Shown here: positions 5,918 to 9,357 of the stretch, piece after piece
How positions within the stretch are numbered: position 1 is the first letter of the stretch
How the letters are laid out: each line of letters begins with the position of its first letter
From: Bacillota bacterium
GTDB lineage: Bacteria; Bacillota; Clostridia; Peptostreptococcales; Anaerovoracaceae
Direction: 5' to 3'
NCBI GenBank assembly: GCA_017621195.1
Contig: JAGATO010000260.1
Span: 1 to 9,357, forward strand
DNA: 9,357 nt
Notes under the pieces: model-generated
The model's database searches: none
What the model saw: only the letters and a program-made list of their open reading frames with translations
What the model was told of the DNA's origin: nothing
Position numbers and translations under genes: made by a program

Positions 5918-7351
5918 ATGAAAGAAGTACATACGATCAGCGCCGATATCCTGAACACCTTCCCGGCGGTGGACGAAGCCGAAGTGGAGAAGCTGCTTCA
6001 GGAAGAAGTGAAGAAAAACCAAAAGAAGATCGTGGTTTTGGATGATGACCCCACCGGCGTCCAGACGGTCCACGATATTTCCGTGTATACGGGCTGGGAT
6101 TTGGACAGCATCCGTCAGGGCTTTGAAGAAGAGGGAAATCTGTTCTACATCCTGACCAATTCCCGCGGCCTCACCGTGCCGCAGACCACCCAGGTCCATC
6201 AGGACATCGCCCATCGGGTGGCACAGGTTGCCCGGGAGACGGGGAAGGACTTCATCCTTATGAGCCGCAGCGACTCCACGCTGCGGGGCCACTATCCGCT
6301 GGAACCTGCGATCCTGAAGGAGATCGTCCAGCAGGAGACGAAAACGACCATCGACGGTGAAATTCTGTGCCCCTTCTTCAAGGAAGGCGGCCGATTTACC
6401 ATCGACGACGTTCACTACGTCAAGTACGGCGATCGGCTGGTTCCCGCCGGAGAGACCGAGTTTGCCGGAGATAAGACCTTCGGATACAAGGCTTCCGATT
6501 TGAAGGAATACATCGAAGAAAAGACCGGCGGTCAGTTCAGAGCGGCCGATGTGACCAGCATATCGCTGGCGGATCTCCGCGCTCTGCGCATTGAAACGAT
6601 CACCGAACAGCTGATGGCAGTCAGCGATTTCCGCAAGGTGGTGGTCAACGCCATCGACTACGTGGACGTGAAGGTCTTCTGCATCGCGCTGTACCGCGCC
6701 ATGGCTCAGGGGAAACATTTCATGTTCCGCACCGCTGCTGCTCTGGTCAAGGAAATCGGCGGCATTTCCTCGCAGCCGCTGTTGACCAGGGAGCAGATGG
6801 TGACCGAAGAGACGACAAACGGCGGCGTCATCGTGGTAGGCTCTCACACGGAAAAGACCACCCGCCAGCTGGAAGCGCTGAAACAGGTTCCGGGGATCGT
6901 CTCCATCGAATTTGACTCCGATCTGGTATTGGATGATGAGAAGTTTGCAGAGGAAACGCGCCGCGTCACTGGGTTGATCGAAGATACCATCGCTTCCGGA
7001 AAGACGGCGGTGGCCTACACCAGAAGAAAGCTGCTGGTGGTGGAAAACGACACGAAGGAGGAAGCGCTGGTGCGATCGGTGAAGATCTCCGATGCGGTAC
7101 AGTCCCTGGTGGGAAACCTGACCGTCAAACCCAGCTTCGTCATCGCCAAGGGAGGAATCACTTCCAGCGACGTGGGGACGAAGGCACTGCGGGTTCGTCG
7201 GGCCACGGTCATGGGGCAGATCCGTCCCGGAATCCCTGTGTGGAAGACCGGCATGGAAAGCAGGTTTCCCAATACGCCCTACGTCATCTTCCCCGGAAAC
7301 GTGGGAGAGGATGTGACGCTGCGGGAGGCGGCAGAAATCCTGATGAAATAA
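5918..7351 (+). CDS. Four-carbon acid-sugar kinase family protein (DUF1537, OtnK/DtnK-like)
   Basis: A 477-residue cytosolic kinase of the DUF1537 family, whose characterised members phosphorylate C4 acid-sugars such as 3-oxo-tetronate (OtnK) or D-threonate (DtnK) at O4. The N-terminal substrate-binding domain shows DDDPTG (42-47), NSRG (81-84), SRSDSTLRGHYPLE (116-129) and CPFF (151-154). FRTAA is at 270-274. The C-terminal nucleotide-binding domain shows VVGSHTEKTTRQL (306-318), KGGITSSD (411-418), RPGIPVW (436-442) and PGNVG (459-463). Length is slightly above the usual 420-470 because of a leading helix at about residues 18-36. The start ATG has GGAG at 5903-5906, 11 bases upstream, a weak site. 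It sits 74 bases after the GarR-type gene with no terminator between. Usual partners (LtnD, OtnC, OtnI, PdxA2) are not in the window, so the substrate is open; glycerate is a possible but unproven substrate. Confidence 0.9.
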   Translation: MKEVHTISADILNTFPAVDEAEVEKLLQEEVKKNQKKIVVLDDDPTGVQTVHDISVYTGWDLDSIRQGFEEEGNLFYILTNSRGLTVPQTTQVHQDIAHRVAQVARETGKDFILMSRSDSTLRGHYPLEPAILKEIVQQETKTTIDGEILCPFFKEGGRFTIDDVHYVKYGDRLVPAGETEFAGDKTFGYKASDLKEYIEEKTGGQFRAADVTSISLADLRALRIETITEQLMAVSDFRKVVVNAIDYVDVKVFCIALYRAMAQGKHFMFRTAAALVKEIGGISSQPLLTREQMVTEETTNGGVIVVGSHTEKTTRQLEALKQVPGIVSIEFDSDLVLDDEKFAEETRRVTGLIEDTIASGKTAVAYTRRKLLVVENDTKEEALVRSVKISDAVQSLVGNLTVKPSFVIAKGGITSSDVGTKALRVRRATVMGQIRPGIPVWKTGMESRFPNTPYVIFPGNVGEDVTLREAAEILMK

Positions 7352-7353
7352 CA

Positions 7354-7424
7354 GTCGCCTGTTCGCAGGGGGCGACGATACTATCTGGAGCGAAGGCTGC
7401 TCAGATCGCGCCCTTCCTGTATCG
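7354..7424 (+). other. Structured 3' untranslated region after the kinase gene
   Basis: Directly after the kinase stop, GTCGCC (7354-7359) pairs with GGCGAC (7371-7376). Then GATAC (7377-7381) can pair with GTATC (7419-7423), enclosing an ATCTG-G-AGC / GCT-CAGAT hairpin at 7383-7406 with one bulged G and a 7-base loop. The elements can coexist. None is followed by a U-run, so they are not terminators. It could protect the mRNA 3' end or be a small RNA; I match it to no known family. Confidence 0.35.
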
Positions 7425-7484
7425 GGCCTTCTACTGACCGACAGGCAGCTTTCGCACACGCAGATTACTCATATTATATGAAAG

Positions 7485-7521
7485 AACAGTCCGGACGATG
7501 GATGTCCGGGCTGTTGTTTTG
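7485..7521 (+). terminator. Intrinsic terminator of the reductase-kinase operon
   Basis: AACAGTCCGGAC (7485-7496) pairs with GTCCGGGCTGTT (7504-7515), a 12-bp stem with one U-G pair and a 7-base loop. GTTTTGTTG follows immediately as the U-rich tract. It lies 134 bases after the kinase stop, and no other gene precedes it, so it should end that operon. Confidence 0.85.
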
Positions 7522-7686
7522 TTGCGGATCATGCCAGCGGCAGAGCTGGCCATGCGTGACTAAACCATAATCAAAGGCGGCCGGATCACGTGTGCTGAAT
7601 CACGTAGAGCTGGGAGAAAATGAATTATAATTCAATAAAAACGCATATAAAAAGAAAAATAATGCATAATAAACGAATAAAATTGG
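7522..7686. other. Intergenic stretch with hairpin, direct repeat and AT-rich palindrome
   Basis: I see no gene here. GCCAGC (7533-7538) and GCTGGC (7545-7550) form a hairpin without a T-run. ATCACGT occurs twice, at 7585-7591 and 7599-7605, 14 bases apart. TGAATTATAATTCA (7621-7634) is a perfect 14-bp palindrome about 52 bases upstream of the -35 of the next promoter. The stretch 7618-7686 is AT-rich, as is common upstream of strong promoters. Any of these could be regulator sites; none is assigned. Confidence 0.35.
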
Positions 7687-7715
7687 TTGACAATGAATAT
7701 AACCGGTGGTATGAT
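7687..7715 (+). promoter_or_regulatory. Near-consensus promoter of the solute-binding protein gene
   Basis: A perfect TTGACA (7687-7692) is followed after 17 bases by TATGAT (7710-7715), five of six matches to TATAAT. Transcription should start near 7722, leaving a leader of about 90 bases. The spacer contains ACCGGT (7702-7707), the core of the palindrome in the reductase promoter. Inverted arms ATGAAT (7693-7698) and ATTCAT (7714-7719) flank the spacer. Confidence 0.75.
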
Positions 7716-7721
7716 TCATAC

Positions 7722-7811
7722 GTAGCTGAGAGAAAGTGCGGCACGATGCGGCGCATGACAACACAGCGCAACACACAACACACAACCAACTAAGTAGGAG
7801 GAATGATCAAA
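7722..7811 (+). other. Leader with two G-centred palindromes, CA-rich tract and RBS
   Basis: GTGC-G-GCAC (7736-7744) and ATGCG-G-CGCAT (7746-7756) are adjacent palindromes centred 11 bases apart. A CA-rich, G-poor tract (about 7758-7790) with repeated AACACAC follows and is likely single-stranded in the mRNA. The ribosome binding site AGGAGG at 7796-7801 is 10 bases before the ATG at 7812. Confidence 0.45.
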
Positions 7812-9357
7812 ATGAAAAAATGGTTCGCATTACTTCTGACGGCCTGCATGGTACTAACATCCTTTGCCGGCTGTGGCCAATCCGGACAGTCGGGTTCCGA
7901 TGCGCCGGCGGAAAGGGATTTCGTCAATGTGGCGATGGCCTATCAGATTACGACGCTGGACAGCGGAATCAATACGGAAACGGGTAACGATTACATCATC
8001 AACCACATGTACGCAGGTTTGTTCCGCAAGGATGAAAACGGAATTCCGCAGAAGGAACTTTGCGAGGATTATACCGTCAGCGACGATGGTATGACATACA
8101 CCTTTACCCTGAAGGACGGTATCGTATGGAGCGACGGAACGCCGATCACCGCCAAGGACTTTGAATACAGCGTACTGCGTGCCCTGTCTTACGGCGTAGA
8201 CAACGCTTACTCCATCAAGGAGATCAACAGCTATTTGAAGGGCGCCAAGGAATACAACGAGAAGGCCTGCGAAATCGGAAACAGCTTCGACTGTACGGTG
8301 GAAGATCACAGCGGAGTAGGCATTACGGCCGTAGATGACAAGACGCTGGTCGTGGAACTGTCATCTCCCTGCGCGTTCTTCCCGGCGCTGACCTGCTCCA
8401 GAGCGTGGGTCGCAGTTCCTCAGAGCACGCCGCAGCACGATTCCCAGTGGTCCCTCGAAGCCGGCAACCCCACTTCCGGACCCTACGTATTGTCGGAAAT
8501 CAATGAAAACGAAAAAGCCGTTCTGACCAAGAGCGATACTTATTTCGGAAAAGACGACATCACCATGCAGACGATCACATACTACTGCATGACCGACGAG
8601 GATGCCCGTGCCATGGCATTCGAAACGGGAGAAATCGATGTAACGCTGTCGGTGGAATCCGCCACAGCCGATAAGTATAAGGACACCGACATCATGAAGG
8701 AAATTCAAGACGGAACCGTATACTTCATCGCGATGAACTCCGCTTCCACCGGCCCCGACTACCTGAAGGATGTAAATGTGCGTCGGGCACTGGCTCTGGC
8801 CATCGATAAGGAAGCCATTTCCGAGGTACTGGGAAAAGAATACTATCCCATGCTGAACGGTTATATTCCTCACGGAGCTCCCGGAGTAGATGCGGAATTC
8901 CGCGACGAGGGCGATGCCGACGGCTATACCCTGAACTACGATCCGGAGCAGGCAAAGGCGCTTTTGGCTGAAGCCGGATACGACGAAGCCAACCCGCTGA
9001 AGATCAAGTACAAGTACAGTAATAACAGCATTCACGGCGATGTAGCCACCATGCTGGAAGCATTCTGGTCTGCCGTAGGGATCGAAGTCGAGTTCGACTG
9101 CGTAGAATACGGCGTATACTACGATCAGGTGGATCAGGGTGATTTCGAACTGTGCCGTTATGCGGACAGCGTGGACAGCGACGCCAGCCGGCTTTTGAAC
9201 CTGTGGACCACCGGAGGTCAGGTCGTAGCCGCCGTCAGCGATCCCGTCTACGATGAAATGTGCAAGGAAGCTCTGCAGATCGCAGACAGAACGGAATACA
9301 TCAAGGCACTCCACGGGCTGGAAGATTATCTGGTAGAAGAAAACGTATACCTGATTC
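7812..9357 (+). CDS. Oligopeptide ABC transporter substrate-binding lipoprotein (OppA-like, SBP_bac_5), 3' partial
   Basis: The gene is open to the window edge, giving 515 residues without a stop. It begins with a lipoprotein signal: KK at 2-3, a hydrophobic core to about residue 19, and lipobox FAGC with C21 as the lipidated cysteine. F at the -3 position is slightly unusual. A Ser/Gly-rich tether follows. The extracytoplasmic domain has family-5 hallmarks: MYAGLFRKDENGIPQ (66-80), the W-S-D-G-T-P-I-T-A-K-D-F run (106-117), TSGPYVLSEI (221-230), VNVRRALALAIDK (321-333) and DPEQAKALLAEAGYD (377-391). Such proteins capture peptides or related solutes outside the membrane for an ABC importer. 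Family members are usually 520-600 residues, so little is missing. It contains about nine further cysteines, many for an exported protein. It has its own promoter after a terminator, so it is a separate unit; permease genes probably follow outside the window. Peptide, nickel or other ligand cannot be settled. Confidence 0.9.
   Translation, partial: MKKWFALLLTACMVLTSFAGCGQSGQSGSDAPAERDFVNVAMAYQITTLDSGINTETGNDYIINHMYAGLFRKDENGIPQKELCEDYTVSDDGMTYTFTLKDGIVWSDGTPITAKDFEYSVLRALSYGVDNAYSIKEINSYLKGAKEYNEKACEIGNSFDCTVEDHSGVGITAVDDKTLVVELSSPCAFFPALTCSRAWVAVPQSTPQHDSQWSLEAGNPTSGPYVLSEINENEKAVLTKSDTYFGKDDITMQTITYYCMTDEDARAMAFETGEIDVTLSVESATADKYKDTDIMKEIQDGTVYFIAMNSASTGPDYLKDVNVRRALALAIDKEAISEVLGKEYYPMLNGYIPHGAPGVDAEFRDEGDADGYTLNYDPEQAKALLAEAGYDEANPLKIKYKYSNNSIHGDVATMLEAFWSAVGIEVEFDCVEYGVYYDQVDQGDFELCRYADSVDSDASRLLNLWTTGGQVVAAVSDPVYDEMCKEALQIADRTEYIKALHGLEDYLVEENVYLI

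Noticed and set aside
7354..7440. Possible tRNA or known riboswitch after the kinase gene
   Set aside because: No cloverleaf with D-, anticodon and T-arms could be drawn, and no known riboswitch core was recognised; kept only as unassigned structure.
5840..7459. 539-codon minus-strand open frame
   Set aside because: It is fully antisense to the DUF1537 kinase, which has all its family motifs. The antisense protein is His/Gln/Leu-rich with no domain pattern.
7736..7987. 83-codon plus-strand frame over the leader and start of the solute-binding protein gene
   Set aside because: It overlaps the lipoprotein signal in another frame and lacks a ribosome binding site; the AGGAGG at 7796 serves the 7812 start.
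8361..9314. 317-codon minus-strand open frame
   Set aside because: It is antisense to the solute-binding protein gene, which is open to the window edge with clear family motifs.

Overview
The window looks like chromosomal DNA of an anaerobic, moderate-GC Bacillota (Clostridia-type) bacterium. This is inferred from strong AGGAGG-type ribosome binding sites, use of GTG and TTG starts, sigma-A-like promoters, an OppA-type lipoprotein, a Clostridia-like stand-alone acyl-ACP thioesterase and a class C group II intron. No species can be named from the sequence. I see no tRNA, rRNA, CRISPR array or integrase.

Layout. (1) 1-257 is the 3' end of a group II intron: the last 63 codons of its reverse transcriptase/maturase, then domains V and VI, with the splice junction predicted after base 257. 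(2) 354-4699, minus strand, is a probable four-gene operon. In transcription order it holds a GntR/FCD regulator, a Uup-like ABC-F ATPase (TTG start), an acyl-ACP thioesterase and an AEC-family carboxylate permease; the last two overlap by one base. (3) 4700-4934 is a divergent control region. It has one promoter for each direction, a perfect 14-bp palindrome between the -35 and -10 of the rightward promoter, and a second inverted repeat overlapping the leftward -35. (4) 4935-7351, plus strand, is a two-gene operon: a GarR-type tartronate semialdehyde reductase and a DUF1537 four-carbon acid-sugar kinase. It is followed by a structured 3' region and a clear intrinsic terminator. (5) 7521-7811 is a promoter/leader region with several short palindromes and a near-consensus promoter. 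(6) 7812-9357, plus strand, is the start of an oligopeptide/solute-binding lipoprotein gene, cut by the window edge.

How it fits together. The GntR/FCD protein probably controls the divergent reductase-kinase operon, and perhaps itself, by binding the palindrome in the shared control region. The reductase and kinase point to catabolism of a hydroxy-acid or acid-sugar. The usual DUF1537 partners (OtnC-type aldolase, OtnI isomerase, PdxA2, LtnD) are absent here, and the dehydrogenase resembles GarR more than LtnD, so the exact pathway is open. The thioesterase-AEC permease coupling suggests release and movement of a carboxylic acid across the membrane. The peptide-binding lipoprotein has its own promoter and probably begins a separate ABC importer operon.
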